From contig NZ_AOMB01000043.1 of NCBI RefSeq assembly GCF_000336675.1, positions 51,444-115,443 on the forward strand: a stretch of 64,000 bases of DNA, written 5' to 3'. Below, piece after piece: positions 42,325 to 52,568 of the stretch. The notes under the pieces are model-generated. The model searched no databases, was not told the DNA's origin, and worked only from the letters and a program-made list of their open reading frames with translations. The DNA comes from Halococcus hamelinensis 100A6. Lineage in GTDB: Archaea > Halobacteriota > Halobacteria > Halobacteriales > Halococcaceae. Each line of letters opens with the position of its first letter. Within the stretch, counting starts at the first letter, position 1. The position numbers and the translations under genes are program-made.

Positions 42325-43761
42325 TCAGCCGAACATCTGCCGCATCACGGGATGCATCTCCATCAGCTGTTCCTCGGCGATCTCCTCGTAGAGCTTGTAG
42401 GTGATCGACACCGTGAGCAGGAGGCCGGTCCCCGAGACCAGCCCGATGGTGCCGAGCATGTTCGCGCCGACCGCGAGCACGCCCACGAGCGCCCCGCCGA
42501 TCACCGTGACCTGCGGGATGTAGCGTTCGAGCACCTTCTCGATCACGCCGGGGTTCTGGCGGAAGCCCGGGATCTGCATCCCGGAGTTCTGGATCTGCTG
42601 GGCGGTGGATTCCGGACCCATGTCCGCGGTCTCGACCCAGAAGATCGCGAAGATCGCGCCGCCGACCACCATGAACGTGAGGTCGACGCCGACGCGAATG
42701 AGCACCTGCCAGACCTCGGCGCTCACGCTCCCGGCCCACCACTGCCAGTCCTGTGGCTGGTAGATCGGGGCGAGGTAGTAGAACAGCCCGCCCGTGGGCT
42801 GGCCCTGGCTCCCGTAGACACCGAGCCACGGCGGCAAGCCGATCTGGGAGTTGAGGATGCGCCCGATGAACTGGATGTTGGCCTGGAGCGCCCGCACGAG
42901 GATCATCGGCAGGACGCTCGCGTAGATGAGCTTCACCGGGAAGCGTCCCCGCGCGCCCTTGACGCGGGCGTGCGAGAGCGGGATCTCCACCCGGACGCTC
43001 TCGGCGTAGACGACCACCACGAAGATCAACACCGTGGTGAGGAGCGCGACGATCTGTCCGGGGCCGAAGAGGATCGTCTGGAGCCCGTCGGCCGTCAGCG
43101 GCGAGGCCTCGATCGACCCGGTGAGGATCCCGAACCAGCCGGCGAGGAGCTGTCCCTGCCCGAAGATCCCGAGCATCAGCTGCTCGCTGATACCCGCGAT
43201 GATGAACAGCCCGATCCCCGAGCCGACGCCCCACTTCGAGACGACCTCGTCCATGAACAGGATGAGGACGCCGCCGACGAATATCTGGGCGAACAACACG
43301 AGCTGAACGCCGAGCGTACCGATACCGAGCGAGGCGGCCACGTCGCCGCTCGGGGGCAGAAAGCCCGAGAACACGATCGGGAGGCCGGTGATGCAGATCA
43401 TCACCAGCACGAGGAACTTCTGGAGCCCCTGATAGAGCACCTGGTCGCGCGGGTCGTTGGTGTCGAGGCCGAGCAGGTTGGCACCGCCGAGGAGCTGGAG
43501 CACGATGCTCGCGGTCACGATCGGGCCGATCCCGAGCTGGAGGACCGTCCCCTGACTCAGCGCGAGGATCGACCCGAACTGGCCGAACGGGTTGCTCCCG
43601 GTGCCCTGTAGCCCGTACAGCGTGACGTTCGTCAGGAAGAAATACAGTACGAGCACGCCCGCGGTCCACGCGAGCTTGCGTCTGAACGGGATGTGGCCCT
43701 CGGGCTGTGTGACCGAGGGCATCCGCGTCAGAACCGGTTCGGCGGTCTCCTTCCAACCCAT
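42325..43761 (-). CDS. secY: Protein translocase subunit SecY
   Basis: 478 residues, ten membrane helices, the channel of the Sec61/SecYE machinery in the cell membrane. The N-terminus PVLTRMPSVTQPEGHIPFRRKLAWT, read here in parts, and the plug/helix regions (PFGQFGSIL, GIGPIVTASIVLQLL) match archaeal SecY. It follows uL15 after 7 nt, the classic end of the archaeal spc operon. It is the last gene of the ribosomal operon, which is followed by a stem-loop. Confidence 0.97.
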   Translation of the reverse strand: MGWKETAEPVLTRMPSVTQPEGHIPFRRKLAWTAGVLVLYFFLTNVTLYGLQGTGSNPFGQFGSILALSQGTVLQLGIGPIVTASIVLQLLGGANLLGLDTNDPRDQVLYQGLQKFLVLVMICITGLPIVFSGFLPPSGDVAASLGIGTLGVQLVLFAQIFVGGVLILFMDEVVSKWGVGSGIGLFIIAGISEQLMLGIFGQGQLLAGWFGILTGSIEASPLTADGLQTILFGPGQIVALLTTVLIFVVVVYAESVRVEIPLSHARVKGARGRFPVKLIYASVLPMILVRALQANIQFIGRILNSQIGLPPWLGVYGSQGQPTGGLFYYLAPIYQPQDWQWWAGSVSAEVWQVLIRVGVDLTFMVVGGAIFAIFWVETADMGPESTAQQIQNSGMQIPGFRQNPGVIEKVLERYIPQVTVIGGALVGVLAVGANMLGTIGLVSGTGLLLTVSITYKLYEEIAEEQLMEMHPVMRQMFG

Positions 43762-43768
43762 TTAACGG

Positions 43769-44281
43769 TTACTCGGACTCCGCGTTTGTAGCTTCTTCGT
43801 CCGAGTCCTCGTCGTCGTCCGCCTCCGCGTTGCGTTCCTCGCCGCGCTCGCTCAGGGTCGCTTCCCCGCCCGCGTCGGCGAGCAGGTCGCGCGCGCTCTC
43901 GGAGAACGCGTCGGCGGTCACGTCGAGCGACTGGCGGACCTGTCCGCCGCCGAGCACCTTCACCACGTCGGCGTCGTAGCCGTCCTCGACGATGTCGCGG
44001 GCGTCGAGCGCGAACCCGTCACCCGTCTCCTCGGCGAGGCCGTCGGCGGCGTAGAGCGCCGCGTCCTCGTCGAGTTCGCGGACGTCGACCGTCCGCACGT
44101 CCTCGGTGGTCTTCTCGGGCCGGCTGAAACCGTGCTTGCCGAGCGGCCCGTAGTTGTGCTTTTCGTGCTTGTCGCGTCCCGCACGACCGCGCCCGCCACG
44201 GTGGCCGGCCCCACGTCGGTTCTTGTGGGTGCCGCCGCTGTGGGTGCGCGAGCCGCGCTGGCGTCGTTTTTTGGAAGTCAT
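43769..44281 (-). CDS. rpl15: Large-subunit ribosomal protein uL15
   Basis: 170 residues. Opens with the basic TSKKRRQRGSRTHSGGTHKN and the Gly-rich GAGHRGGRGRAGRDKH, typical of archaeal uL15, and ends in an acidic tail (EEATNAESE). Lies between uL30 and SecY as in all archaeal spc operons. It binds 23S rRNA in the large subunit. Confidence 0.97.
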   Translation of the reverse strand: MTSKKRRQRGSRTHSGGTHKNRRGAGHRGGRGRAGRDKHEKHNYGPLGKHGFSRPEKTTEDVRTVDVRELDEDAALYAADGLAEETGDGFALDARDIVEDGYDADVVKVLGGGQVRQSLDVTADAFSESARDLLADAGGEATLSERGEERNAEADDDEDSDEEATNAESE

Positions 44282-44291
44282 CGTCGTGTGG

Positions 44292-44756
44292 TCACCGCAT
44301 CGCGCTCAACAGCGCGTCGATCTCGTCCGAACTGTGCTTGCCGAGTTCGCCGCCCTCGGCGGTCGGGTGTTTCACGCCGTTGTGTCCGCCGCGCGGCGGG
44401 TGGAGCCGGAGCGAGGGCGAGAGCCCGGCGTCCTGAAGCGTGGTCTCCTCGGCGAGCAGCGCCTCCGCGAGCGCCGAGAGGTCGTCGTAGTCGGTGTTCT
44501 CGCCCACCCACTCGTCGTCGACGTCCTCGTCGCCCTCGGCGGGTTCGCCGCGGGTTTCGAGCACCGTCGCGAGCACGCCCGGGCTGGGTTCGCCGTAGGC
44601 CACGTAGTCGTTGACCTTCGTGATCATGCCCCGGTAGGTGTCCGTCTCGGGCACCAGCGTACAGTGGTTGGTGCTGTGCATGTTGAGCATCGAGAGGGTG
44701 TCCCGAACGCCCTGCTCCATGTTGACCTCGCCGCGGACCTGCACGAGCGCTTGCAT
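44292..44756 (-). CDS. rpl30: Large-subunit ribosomal protein uL30
   Basis: 154 residues from ATG 44756 ([12 protein letters not shown]). Archaeal-length uL30 with the C-terminal extension ending LHPPRGGHNGVKHP and a final Asp/Glu-rich helix. Its ATG overlaps the uS5 TGA by one base. Part of the large ribosomal subunit. Confidence 0.97.
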   Translation of the reverse strand: MQALVQVRGEVNMEQGVRDTLSMLNMHSTNHCTLVPETDTYRGMITKVNDYVAYGEPSPGVLATVLETRGEPAEGDEDVDDEWVGENTDYDDLSALAEALLAEETTLQDAGLSPSLRLHPPRGGHNGVKHPTAEGGELGKHSSDEIDALLSAMR

Positions 44757-45391
44757 CACTCGACCACCTCGCGTCGCTTCTCGCGGGCACGTTGTGGCAT
44801 CCGGGACTGTGAACCGTTCCGGAGCGCGTTGTACGTCGCCTTCGCGAGGTTGACCGTCGTCCGGGTGTTGCCGTTCGACTTCGTCCAGGCGTCCTGGACG
44901 CCAGCGAGTTCGAGGATGTGCCGAACCGTCTCGGCGGCCGCGAGGCCGAGCCCCTGCGGAGCGGGGATGACCTCGACGGTGACCGAGCCGGCCTTGCCCT
45001 CGGTGCGGCGGGTCAGGGAGTTCACACCGCCCGCGCGGTCCTCCCACGAGCCCGAGCCGCGGTCGACGCTGATGATGTTGAGCTTCGCGACCTCGATGGC
45101 CTTCTGGATCGCCGAGCCGACCTGGTCGTCGCGGCCCTCGGCGTAGCCCACGTAGCCGTTCCGGTCGCCGATCACGACCACACACCGGAACTTCACCCGC
45201 CGACCGGAGTCGGTCATCCGCTGGACCATGTTGATGTCGAGGACCTCGTCCTCGAGCGAGAGCAACTGGTCGGTGATCTCCGGTTCCTTCAGGGGGAGCC
45301 CCGAGTTGAGGGCGTCCTCCATCGTGGTGATCTCCTCTTCGGCGACCAGTTTGCCGAGCCGCGTGCGCGGCTCCCAGCCGCGTCTACTCAT
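44756..45391 (-). CDS. rps5: Small-subunit ribosomal protein uS5
   Basis: 211 residues ([16 protein letters not shown]). Contains the S5 double-stranded RNA-binding region [19 protein letters not shown] and the C-terminal domain ([12 protein letters not shown]). Helps decoding fidelity in the 30S subunit. Overlaps the uL18 3' end by 8 nt. Confidence 0.97.
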   Translation of the reverse strand: MSRRGWEPRTRLGKLVAEEEITTMEDALNSGLPLKEPEITDQLLSLEDEVLDINMVQRMTDSGRRVKFRCVVVIGDRNGYVGYAEGRDDQVGSAIQKAIEVAKLNIISVDRGSGSWEDRAGGVNSLTRRTEGKAGSVTVEVIPAPQGLGLAAAETVRHILELAGVQDAWTKSNGNTRTTVNLAKATYNALRNGSQSRMPQRAREKRREVVE

Positions 45392-45965
45392 CGTCGCCTC
45401 CGAGTTCGTGGTCGAATTCGTCCATGATGGTCTGTCGTGTCTCCTCGAAGTGCTCGGGGAGGTCGGTCGCGTCGAACTCGCCCGAGTAGAGCGGCTCGTC
45501 GCGTGATTCGGCGTAGTCGGCGATGTGCTCCCCGCTGGTGCGTTCCCAGTCGGCGAACACCGATTCGTTGTGCGGCACGTCGAGGCCGGCGTCGATCGCG
45601 CCCTCCTGCATCGCGAACAGCTTGTTGCCGGGCGTCGCGGTGTTGAGGCCGATGTCGAGCACCGCCTCGTTCACGCCGTTCCCCTTCGCGCGCAGTCCGG
45701 CGAGCAAGCCCGTGAGGTACGCGCTCGGGAGGTTCCCCGTGGGGGCCTCCCAGCCGAACTCGGCGAGGTCCGCCGAGTTCGCGCCCGCGTGCGTTTCGTC
45801 GCCGTCGGGACTGGGGCTCACCAGCTGCGCCCTGACGTGGCGATTGCTTTTCCGCGCAACCAGTCGGGGTTTGCCTGATTTCAACAGGCGCAACCGCTGA
45901 TGGTAGTCCGTCCGGACCTCGCGCCGGCGGCGCATCGGTACGTTGTATCGTGGTCCTGTGGCCAT
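45384..45965 (-). CDS. rpl18: Large-subunit ribosomal protein uL18
   Basis: 193 residues from ATG 45965 ([20 protein letters not shown]). 5S rRNA-binding protein; [18 protein letters not shown] is the RNA-contact region. The acidic tail is typical of halophiles. Start overlaps the eL19 stop by one base. Confidence 0.97.
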   Translation of the reverse strand: MATGPRYNVPMRRRREVRTDYHQRLRLLKSGKPRLVARKSNRHVRAQLVSPSPDGDETHAGANSADLAEFGWEAPTGNLPSAYLTGLLAGLRAKGNGVNEAVLDIGLNTATPGNKLFAMQEGAIDAGLDVPHNESVFADWERTSGEHIADYAESRDEPLYSGEFDATDLPEHFEETRQTIMDEFDHELGGDDE

Positions 45966-46432
45966 TAGTCGTCCTCCGTTTCGATGTCGATGTCGTAGCT
46001 GTTCTCGGCGAAGGCAACGAGGCGCGCCACGCTGTCGAACTCGCCCCCACCCGCCTTGTCGTAGAGCGTGCGGTACTGGGTGCGGTCGAGCGTGCCGTCG
46101 GCTCGAAGCTCCTTCAGCCGGCGGCGCTGGGCGCGGATCCGCGAGACCCACGCGTCCTTTCGGTTCTGGCGCGCGCCGGCGGTCCCGCGTCGCGTGCCGG
46201 GGCCGCTGCGGTGGCCGGCGGCGCGCTGGGCGTCGCGTTCGCGCGCCCGACCGCGGGAGTTCGTCTTCGCGTTCTTCGATTCTATCGTGCCGTCGGCGAC
46301 CAGCTCGCGGACGTCCTCGCGGGTGATCGCTTCCGCGATCTCGTCCTGGTTCTCGGGGTCGAACCAGACGCGGTTCTCCCCGACGTCGAGGACGTCGGCG
46401 GCGAGCCGGCGCTGTGCGCTGAGGTCACTCAT
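45965..46432 (-). CDS. rpl19e: Large-subunit ribosomal protein eL19
   Basis: 155 residues. [18 protein letters not shown] and [15 protein letters not shown] match eL19; a long basic helix [20 protein letters not shown] follows. Found in archaea and eukaryotes but not bacteria, which supports the archaeal origin. Overlaps eL32 by 8 nt. Confidence 0.97.
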   Translation of the reverse strand: MSDLSAQRRLAADVLDVGENRVWFDPENQDEIAEAITREDVRELVADGTIESKNAKTNSRGRARERDAQRAAGHRSGPGTRRGTAGARQNRKDAWVSRIRAQRRRLKELRADGTLDRTQYRTLYDKAGGGEFDSVARLVAFAENSYDIDIETEDD

Positions 46433-47351
46433 CTGTTTCCACCTCGACTTCGACGTAGGTCGGGTTCAGTACCCGGATCCCGTCGCTCTCGGCCTGCTCT
46501 TCGATGCGTTCTCGCTTCCGACCGCCGACCGACGAACCGATCCGCACGGCCTGGGTGTCGCCGTCGACGCCCTCCAGGTCGTCGGTGTTCTCGACGCGGA
46601 CCTCCTCGAACCCGCTGGGGTGGAGACCGCGAACGGCCTCGGTGGTGCGGTAGCCCGCCGAGACCTTCGCGCCCTTGCCCTTGATGCCGCGGCGCTGTTT
46701 CGAGAGCGTCCCGCGGGGTCGCCGCCACGAGGTCGAGACCCGCTTTTTCTTGTGGTGGTCCTGACGGTTGAACTGCGGCTTCGACTTCCGGCGACGCCGC
46801 GTGAGCAGCCGCCCGGTCTCGTCGTCGAGGTCGGGCGTCTTGTCCACGAGCCCGCGCGGTTCGAGTTCGGTCTCGACCGCTTCGTCCTCCGTGGCTTCGG
46901 TCTCGTCCTCGACCGCCGCCTCGGTCTCCTCCTCGACTTCGAGCCCGCCGACGTCGGCCTTGATCCGGGCCGCGAGCGCGTTGCCCACGCCCTCGACGGC
47001 GGTGAGGTCCGACTGTTCGGCCTCGCGGAGGTCCTCGACCGTCTCGAAGCCCGCCGCGCGCAGCGCCTCGGCCTTCTCCTCGCCGACACCGCTGACGTCG
47101 GCGAGGTCGTCGGGAGCCTCGTCGGACTCCTCGGCCTCGGCGGACTCGTCGTCCGCTTCCTCGTCGACGTCGAGGTCGTCGACGTCGGCCTTGATCCGGG
47201 CCGCGAGCGCGTCGCCGATGCCCTCGACCGCGGCGAGGTCGTCCTGGTCGGCGTCCTCGAGGTCCGCGACCGTCTCGTAGCCTGCGTCGACGAGCGCTTC
47301 GGCTTTCCCCTCGCCGACGCCGTCGACCTGGGTGAGCTCCTCAGCTGCCAC
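46425..47351 (-). CDS. rpl32e: Large-subunit ribosomal protein eL32 with duplicated helix-hairpin-helix N-terminus
   Basis: 308 residues. The conserved eL32 core is the C-terminal third ([19 protein letters not shown] and on). Before it come two copies of a helix-hairpin-helix module of about 55 residues, starting [15 protein letters not shown] (about 6) and [15 protein letters not shown] (about 83), 77 codons apart, then an acidic linker. Haloarchaeal eL32 is known to have an N-terminal extension; the tandem copy makes this one long. At DNA level the two copies share 33 identical bases (46949-46981 and 47180-47212). The modules may bind rRNA or DNA. Confidence 0.95.
   Translation of the reverse strand: MAAEELTQVDGVGEGKAEALVDAGYETVADLEDADQDDLAAVEGIGDALAARIKADVDDLDVDEEADDESAEAEESDEAPDDLADVSGVGEEKAEALRAAGFETVEDLREAEQSDLTAVEGVGNALAARIKADVGGLEVEEETEAAVEDETEATEDEAVETELEPRGLVDKTPDLDDETGRLLTRRRRKSKPQFNRQDHHKKKRVSTSWRRPRGTLSKQRRGIKGKGAKVSAGYRTTEAVRGLHPSGFEEVRVENTDDLEGVDGDTQAVRIGSSVGGRKRERIEEQAESDGIRVLNPTYVEVEVETDE
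46949..47212. repeat. Direct repeat within the eL32 gene, period 231 nt
   Basis: A 33-nt exact match at 46949-46981 and 47180-47212, part of two helix-hairpin-helix-coding units 231 nt (77 codons) apart. Indicates a fairly recent internal duplication, or strong codon-bias convergence. Confidence 0.8.
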
Positions 47352-47892
47352 CGGCGGTCACCTCCGCTCGCTTCGGTTTCTGGGTGATGTAGACCCCGTC
47401 CTGGAACACCCGGACGTCCTTGCCGCTGACGCGGGTGAGCTGTTCGATGTCCGCGGCGGTCTGGCCGACGTCGTCCTTGCTGGGACCCGAGAGCGTGAGC
47501 TGCTCGTCGTCGACGTCGACCTGGGTGTCGCCGTGGATCCTCGTGCGGCGCGGTGCGCGCTCGCCGAGGAAGTTCTGGATCACCACTTCACCGTCCTCGA
47601 CACGCACCTGCATCGGGAAGTGCGAGTAGAACACTTCCATCTCGTAGGTCCAGCCCTCGCTGACACCGTGGAAGGCGTTCTGGATGTGGCTGGTGAACGT
47701 GCCGACGATGGCGTTGGTCTTCGCGTCCTCGGCGGCGGTCTCGATGACCACTTCGTCGCCGTCGACGTCGACGGAGACGTTCGGGTACCAGAGTCGCCGC
47801 GTGACGGAACCGTTCTCGCCGGAGATTGTGAGGTCGAAGCGCTCCGTCTCGGCGCTTGCCCCGTCCGGTATCGTGAATCGTTCTTCTGTCAT
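47341..47892 (-). CDS. rpl6: Large-subunit ribosomal protein uL6
   Basis: 183 residues. Begins [16 protein letters not shown]; the C-terminal [13 protein letters not shown] is typical of archaeal uL6. Binds 23S rRNA near the sarcin-ricin loop. Overlaps the eL32 start by 11 nt. Confidence 0.97.
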   Translation of the reverse strand: MTEERFTIPDGASAETERFDLTISGENGSVTRRLWYPNVSVDVDGDEVVIETAAEDAKTNAIVGTFTSHIQNAFHGVSEGWTYEMEVFYSHFPMQVRVEDGEVVIQNFLGERAPRRTRIHGDTQVDVDDEQLTLSGPSKDDVGQTAADIEQLTRVSGKDVRVFQDGVYITQKPKRAEVTAGGS

Positions 47893-47896
47893 TGGT

Positions 47897-48289
47897 CTAG
47901 TAGACGTAGGCGAGCACCTGCCCGCCGAGACCCTGTTCGCGGGCCTCGTAGTGGCTCATCACGCCGTGGCTCGTCGTGACGATCAGCGTGCCGTAATCCC
48001 GCGCTGGGAGGAACCGCTTCTCCCACTTCTCGTAGCCGTCGGCCCCGGTGGAGTACCGGGGCTTGACGACGCCACAGCGGTTGATGGCACCGTTGAGTTC
48101 GACCTCGAACGTCCCGGCCTTGCCGTCGTCGAGGAACTCGAAGCCGGAGATGTAGCCCCGGTCGTAGATGACTTCGAGCACCGAGCCGATGGTGTTCGAG
48201 GCGGGTCGGACGGTCAGATCGAGCTTCCCGACGCTCTCGGCGTTGTCGAGACCGCTGAGGGCGTCGGCGAGTGGATCGTTGTCGGTCAT
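47897..48289 (-). CDS. rps8: Small-subunit ribosomal protein uS8
   Basis: 130 residues from ATG 48289 ([18 protein letters not shown]). The C-terminal [16 protein letters not shown] segment ([14 protein letters not shown]) is the 16S rRNA-binding signature of S8. Overlaps uS14 by 4 nt. Confidence 0.97.
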   Translation of the reverse strand: MTDNDPLADALSGLDNAESVGKLDLTVRPASNTIGSVLEVIYDRGYISGFEFLDDGKAGTFEVELNGAINRCGVVKPRYSTGADGYEKWEKRFLPARDYGTLIVTTSHGVMSHYEAREQGLGGQVLAYVY

Positions 48290-48477
48290 TGGTATTTCTC
48301 GAATCCCATGCCGCGGGCGATCTCGCGGAAGCACTGCCGGCAGAGCCAGATGTTGTACTTCCCGACGAGGCCCTGCTTGCGACCACACCGCTGGCAGGCC
48401 TCGAGCTGGCCCGTTCGCTTCCCCGTGTGCTCGCCCGTTTCGACGTCGTTCCCGCTATCGGTTTCGCTTTCGCTCAT
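48286..48477 (-). CDS. rps14: Small-subunit ribosomal protein uS14, zinc-binding
   Basis: 63 residues from ATG 48477. Zinc ribbon with Cys28, Cys31, Cys46 and Cys49 (CQRCGRK and CRQCFREIA), the archaeal C+ form. The first 22 residues are a variable acidic lead. Overlaps the uL5 stop by 4 nt. Confidence 0.96.
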   Translation of the reverse strand: MSESETDSGNDVETGEHTGKRTGQLEACQRCGRKQGLVGKYNIWLCRQCFREIARGMGFEKYQ

Positions 48478-48992
48478 TGTACCTCCATGTCGTATTCGGC
48501 TTCGAGGAACGCCACCGCGTCCTCGGTGTCGAGCCGGTGACGGCTCGGCAGCTTCCGGGTGACCTTGGTTCGTTTCGCGACGCGCGATCCCGGTCGTGCG
48601 AGGTGAACGGTCACGTCGAGACCGTAGATCCCGATGTTCGGGTCGTACTCCTGGCTCGGGAACTCGGTGTGTTCCTCGATGCCGAAGCTGAAGTTGCCGG
48701 TCTGGTCGAACTGCGAGCGCGAGACCGCGGCGAGGTCGAGCGCGGTGTCGAGGAACGTCTCGGCGGACTCGCTCCGGAGGGTGACCTTCGCGCCGATCGG
48801 GTCGCCCTGCCGGATGCCGAACTCGGGCTCGGTGGCGTTCGCGCGCGTCCGGACGCCCTCCTGGCCCGTGATGGCCTCGAGGATCTCCTCGGCGTTCGCG
48901 AGCTCGCGCCCGCCCTGGCCGACGCCCATGTGGACGACGACCTTCTCGACGACGGGTTCGCGCATCTCGTGGAACTCGGCGGCTTCGCTCAC
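48474..48992 (-). CDS. rpl5: Large-subunit ribosomal protein uL5
   Basis: 172 residues ([19 protein letters not shown]). [18 protein letters not shown] is the 5S rRNA-binding signature. Bridges 5S rRNA and the P-site tRNA region. Overlaps eS4 by 4 nt. Confidence 0.97.
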   Translation of the reverse strand: MSEAAEFHEMREPVVEKVVVHMGVGQGGRELANAEEILEAITGQEGVRTRANATEPEFGIRQGDPIGAKVTLRSESAETFLDTALDLAAVSRSQFDQTGNFSFGIEEHTEFPSQEYDPNIGIYGLDVTVHLARPGSRVAKRTKVTRKLPSRHRLDTEDAVAFLEAEYDMEVQ

Positions 48993-49750
48993 TCGTCGTC
49001 ACCTCCCTCGTCGGCTTCCTGCTCGTCCTCGCCGGTCGTGGTGACGGTCTCCTCGTCGTCCTCCTCGACGAAGTTCTCGTCGATGACGACCACGTAGTCG
49101 GCGATCGTCTCGAAGCCCTCGCCGTCGTCCTGGCTCACCAGGACGTTGTTCGGCGAGCTTCCAGGCGTGACCTGGATCTCGTCGATCTCGCCGATCTCGC
49201 CAGCGTGCTGCCCGCGGACGGCGGTCACCAGCGCGCCCTCCTCGTAGGGGAAGTGCGCGAGGATCTCGTTGTCGGTGTCGACGACGATCGAGTCGTTGCC
49301 GGCGTAGTCGCCCTCGTCGATCTCGAGGGTGCGACCGTCGTGGAGCGAGAGCTGCGTGTTGCCACCCGGCACCTGCCGCTTGCCCTCGATCTTGCCGAGC
49401 TTCGAGTCGGCGTCCGCGGCGTCGATCGGCGTGAGCGCCAGCCGGCCGCCCTCGTCGGGGAACACCCGGTAGTGCTCGTCGCGCTCGGCGAACTCGACGA
49501 TGTCGAACATCCCGATCGGGCGCTGTTCGTCGCTGAGAGTCTCGTTGTTGACCAGCACGGAGCCCTGGTTCAGCGCGTAGCGCGCCTCTTTCCGGGAGTC
49601 GACGTAGCCGAGGACGTCCCGGAGCAGGATGAGGAGCGGAACCCCGTCCTCGCCGTGCGGGCCGGCGGTGGCCTTGACGGTGAAGGTGGCGGTCTTTCGC
49701 TCGACCGGCCAGGAGTTCGGCACCGAGAGCCGTTTCTGGTGCTTACTCAT
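48989..49750 (-). CDS. rps4e: Small-subunit ribosomal protein eS4
   Basis: 253 residues. [19 protein letters not shown] is the eS4 start; an S4 RNA-binding domain ([16 protein letters not shown]) and a KOW motif ([15 protein letters not shown]) follow, with an acidic C-terminal tail. Only in archaea and eukaryotes. Overlaps uL24 by 8 nt. Confidence 0.97.
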   Translation of the reverse strand: MSKHQKRLSVPNSWPVERKTATFTVKATAGPHGEDGVPLLILLRDVLGYVDSRKEARYALNQGSVLVNNETLSDEQRPIGMFDIVEFAERDEHYRVFPDEGGRLALTPIDAADADSKLGKIEGKRQVPGGNTQLSLHDGRTLEIDEGDYAGNDSIVVDTDNEILAHFPYEEGALVTAVRGQHAGEIGEIDEIQVTPGSSPNNVLVSQDDGEGFETIADYVVVIDENFVEEDDEETVTTTGEDEQEADEGGDDE

Positions 49751-50102
49751 CGTCGTCGCCCTCCAGTCGGTCCTCGCGACGCGAGTCGTCGAGGGTGAGG
49801 TCCGTGATCCGGAGGTTGCTCGCGTCGAGCGAGCGCGGGACGTCCTCGCCGTCGGCGGTCTCGACGGTTATATCCTCGACGTCGACGGTCGTGGCCCGGA
49901 GGTCGACGCTCACGACCTCGCCCTCCTCGCCGGCGAAGTCCCCGCGCATGACCTCCACGGTGTCGCCCGCGTTGACGCGGGCGCTCCGTTTGCCGTACTC
50001 CTCGCGGAGGTCGCCCGAGAGCGTCGCACGGACCTGTCGGTGCTTCTCGTGGAGCGGCGCGCGCTCCGTTCGTGTGCGTTGTTTGTGTGGTTGTTTGCTC
50101 AT
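49743..50102 (-). CDS. rpl24: Large-subunit ribosomal protein uL24
   Basis: 119 residues with the N-terminal basic region [20 protein letters not shown] and the KOW motif [19 protein letters not shown]. Early assembly protein of the large subunit. A 10-nt gap separates it from uL14. Confidence 0.97.
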   Translation of the reverse strand: MSKQPHKQRTRTERAPLHEKHRQVRATLSGDLREEYGKRSARVNAGDTVEVMRGDFAGEEGEVVSVDLRATTVDVEDITVETADGEDVPRSLDASNLRITDLTLDDSRREDRLEGDDDE

Positions 50103-50112
50103 TGCGATGTGG

Positions 50113-50511
50113 TTAGACGATCATCGTTGCCGCGCTCGCGATCGAGCCGAACCGTTCGGCGACCTCGCGCGCGATCGGCCCGCGGAGTTCCGTTCCACGG
50201 GGGTCCTCGTTCTCGTCGACGATGACCGCGGCGTTGTCCTCGAACTTGAGGCGGGTGCCGTCGGGTCGTCGGATCGGCTTTCGCTGGCGGATCACGACGG
50301 CCTCGAGCACCTGCCGGCGCATCTCGGGCGTCCCCTTCGTCACCGACACCGTGATCTTGTCGCCGATCCCGGCCTTCGGGTGGCGGTTCTTGGTGCCGTG
50401 ATAGCCGGAGACGCTGATCACGCGGAGCTGGCGTGCGCCCGTGTTGTCGGCACACGTCACCAGCGAGCCCTTCTCGAGACCCTGCGTGACGTCGGCCGAG
50501 AGGGCTTCCAT
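50113..50511 (-). CDS. rpl14: Large-subunit ribosomal protein uL14
   Basis: 132 residues. [19 protein letters not shown], then [15 protein letters not shown] and [19 protein letters not shown], all classic uL14. Its ATG shares one base with the uS17 stop. Confidence 0.98.
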   Translation of the reverse strand: MEALSADVTQGLEKGSLVTCADNTGARQLRVISVSGYHGTKNRHPKAGIGDKITVSVTKGTPEMRRQVLEAVVIRQRKPIRRPDGTRLKFEDNAAVIVDENEDPRGTELRGPIAREVAERFGSIASAATMIV

Positions 50512-50942
50512 CAGGCCTCACCTCCGTCCTCGGCCTCGGCGACGCTCTCCTCGATGTCGCTCATCGCGGCCTCGCTCTCGGCGTCCGAGGGACCCGAGAG
50601 GCTGGCCGCGCCGAGGTCGCGGTCGGTGTCGATCCGGCCGACCACGACGTGGGATTTGGTCTTCGAGAGCGGGCGGGTCTCGGCGATCCGCACCGGCTCG
50701 CCCACCTCGATCTCGAGGCACTCGGGCGCGTGCGCGGGCGTCCGCGAGCGCCGTTTCATCGCTCGGTCGTACTTCGGAACCGCCACGTCGTATTCGCGTT
50801 CGACGACGGCCGATCTGTCCATGTCCGTCGAGACCACCACGCCGTCGACCGTCCCGCCGCGCACGGACAGCGTGCCGTGGAACGGACAGTTCGGGTCGTC
50901 GCAGGTCGCCTCGGGTTCGTCTACGTTGAGTCCTAACGCCAT
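50511..50942 (-). CDS. rps17: Small-subunit ribosomal protein uS17
   Basis: 143 residues. Starts [14 protein letters not shown] with Cys14, Cys19 and His22 as in archaeal uS17, then the OB-fold ([19 protein letters not shown]). The final 30 or so residues are an acidic extension ([16 protein letters not shown]), longer than usual, consistent with halophilic adaptation. Overlaps Rpp29 by 10 nt. Confidence 0.96.
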   Translation of the reverse strand: MALGLNVDEPEATCDDPNCPFHGTLSVRGGTVDGVVVSTDMDRSAVVEREYDVAVPKYDRAMKRRSRTPAHAPECLEIEVGEPVRIAETRPLSKTKSHVVVGRIDTDRDLGAASLSGPSDAESEAAMSDIEESVAEAEDGGEA

Positions 50943-51238
50943 TTCGAATCACTGCTCAGTTCGGTCCGCCGTGCCGGCGGCGCGAGGAGTCGAGTCCCCT
51001 CGACGGTGACGAACGCCGAGTCGGTCTCGGACTCGCCCGTGAGGTCGAACTCGAAGGTCGCACCGGCCTTCGGCACCTGTTTCGTCCGCGTCGAGTCGGT
51101 CTCGACCCGGAGGGTGGATTTCGTCTCGCTCACGACACGACCCTGAGTCCCGACGAGCGACGGATCGTCGGCCGCCGCCACTCGCGCGGGAAGCCCGCAG
51201 AGTTCGTGTCGCGCGACCGTCTCCGGCGTCACCGCCAT
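50933..51238 (-). CDS. rnp1: Ribonuclease P protein component 1 (Rpp29/Pop4)
   Basis: 101 residues from ATG 51238. LVGTQGRVVSETKSTLRVE is the Sm-like Rpp29 fold signature. With the RNase P RNA it helps process tRNA 5' ends. Its position between uL29 and uS17 is conserved in archaea. Confidence 0.93.
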   Translation of the reverse strand: MAVTPETVARHELCGLPARVAAADDPSLVGTQGRVVSETKSTLRVETDSTRTKQVPKAGATFEFDLTGESETDSAFVTVEGTRLLAPPARRTELSSDSKWR

Positions 51239-51468
51239 CACGCGGCCTCCTCGTCCTCGTTCTCGTCGAGGTCGCCTTCCTCGTTGCGGATGGTTTTGAG
51301 CCGTGCGATGGTGCGCTTGAGTTCCCCGATGCGGCCGGGGTCCTCGGGTGCGCCACCTGCCGCCTGGACAGCCCGAGAGTTGAGGAGTTCGGTTTCGAGC
51401 TCCTCGAGTTCGGCCTCGCGCTCGGCCGGCGTCATGTCGCGGATCTCCGCGGCGTAGAGGATCGCCAT
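51238..51468 (-). CDS. rpl29: Large-subunit ribosomal protein uL29
   Basis: 76 residues ([20 protein letters not shown]), two helices, with the conserved [10 protein letters not shown]. Located at the polypeptide exit tunnel. Acidic C-terminal end. Shares a base with the uS3 stop. Confidence 0.96.
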   Translation of the reverse strand: MAILYAAEIRDMTPAEREAELEELETELLNSRAVQAAGGAPEDPGRIGELKRTIARLKTIRNEEGDLDENEDEEAA

Positions 51469-52568
51469 CAGTTCTCCGCCTCCACGAGGTCCTCGGCACC
51501 CTGCTTGATGCGCTCGGCGAACGCCGCGCCGATGCCCTCGGCCTCGGCGAGGTCGTCCTCGCTCGCGGCCTGGACGTCCTCGACCGACTCGAAGCCGGCC
51601 TCGCGGAGCGCGTCGGCTTTCGCGTCGCCGACGCCGTCGATCGCGGTCAGCCCTTCGACCGACTCCATCTCGTCGAGGAGCGCCTCGGCGTCGGCCTCGG
51701 TCTCCTCGGAGAGGTCGTCGTCGACGTCGGGCTCGGCCGCCGAATCGGGGGGCGAGGTCTCGGCCGCGCCCTCCTCGGTCTCGACGGCCTCCTCGATGAC
51801 CTCCTCCTCGGCGAGGTCGTCGGTCTCGGGGGCCTCCTCGCCGGTGAGTTCGAACTCCTCCTCGGAGTCGGACTCCTCGGGGCCCGCGACGGGTTCGCCC
51901 TCGCCCTCGTCGAGCAGGGCGTCGACCTCGTCGCCGGACTCGATGTCCTCGGGCACGAGGTCGGAGACATCGACGTCCTCGCGGATGCGGAAGTCGTCGG
52001 GGAGCTCGGCGTTCGGCGGGATGATCCGCACCGTGACGCCGATCGTCCCGAGCTTCATCACCGCGACGCCGTTGCCGCGGTCGACGATGTCCTTCGAGGG
52101 CTCGCCGTTGTGCTTGATGTAGCCCCGGTTGAACTTCTCGTCGCGCGAGCGCGCGCCCGTCACCTTCCCGTTGAGGGTGATCTCCGCACCGCGTGCGCCC
52201 GCGTCCATGATCCGGTCGATCGTGGTGTGGCCGGCCTTCCGGAAGTACCAGCCGCGTTCGAGGGCGTTCGCCAGCCGGTCGGCGACGATCTGGGCGTTGA
52301 GGTCGGGTTCGTCGACCTCCTGGACGTCGATCTGGGGGTCGTCGAGGTCGAAGCGCTCTTCGAGCTCGGTGGTGACCTTCCGGATGTTCTTGCCACCCTT
52401 GCCGATCACCATACCGGGTTTCTCGGCCCGCAGGACGATCTGGGTGCCCATCGGGGTCTTGGCGAGTTCCATCCCGCCGTAGCCCGCTCGCCCCAGCTCC
52501 TCGGCGAAGAACTCGTCGATCTGGGTGCGCTGCATCCCGTCCTCGATGAACTGCTGTTCGGTCGCCAT
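51468..52568 (-). CDS. rps3: Small-subunit ribosomal protein uS3 with C-terminal helix-hairpin-helix extension
   Basis: 366 residues. N-terminal KH domain ([11 protein letters not shown], about 55-65) and the S3 C-domain ([20 protein letters not shown], about 140-160) are complete by about residue 205. The rest is an acidic linker and a helix-hairpin-helix module at 307-366 ([15 protein letters not shown]), closely like the modules in eL32 of the same operon. The core functions at the mRNA entry; the role of the extension is unknown. Confidence 0.95.
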   Translation of the reverse strand: MATEQQFIEDGMQRTQIDEFFAEELGRAGYGGMELAKTPMGTQIVLRAEKPGMVIGKGGKNIRKVTTELEERFDLDDPQIDVQEVDEPDLNAQIVADRLANALERGWYFRKAGHTTIDRIMDAGARGAEITLNGKVTGARSRDEKFNRGYIKHNGEPSKDIVDRGNGVAVMKLGTIGVTVRIIPPNAELPDDFRIREDVDVSDLVPEDIESGDEVDALLDEGEGEPVAGPEESDSEEEFELTGEEAPETDDLAEEEVIEEAVETEEGAAETSPPDSAAEPDVDDDLSEETEADAEALLDEMESVEGLTAIDGVGDAKADALREAGFESVEDVQAASEDDLAEAEGIGAAFAERIKQGAEDLVEAEN

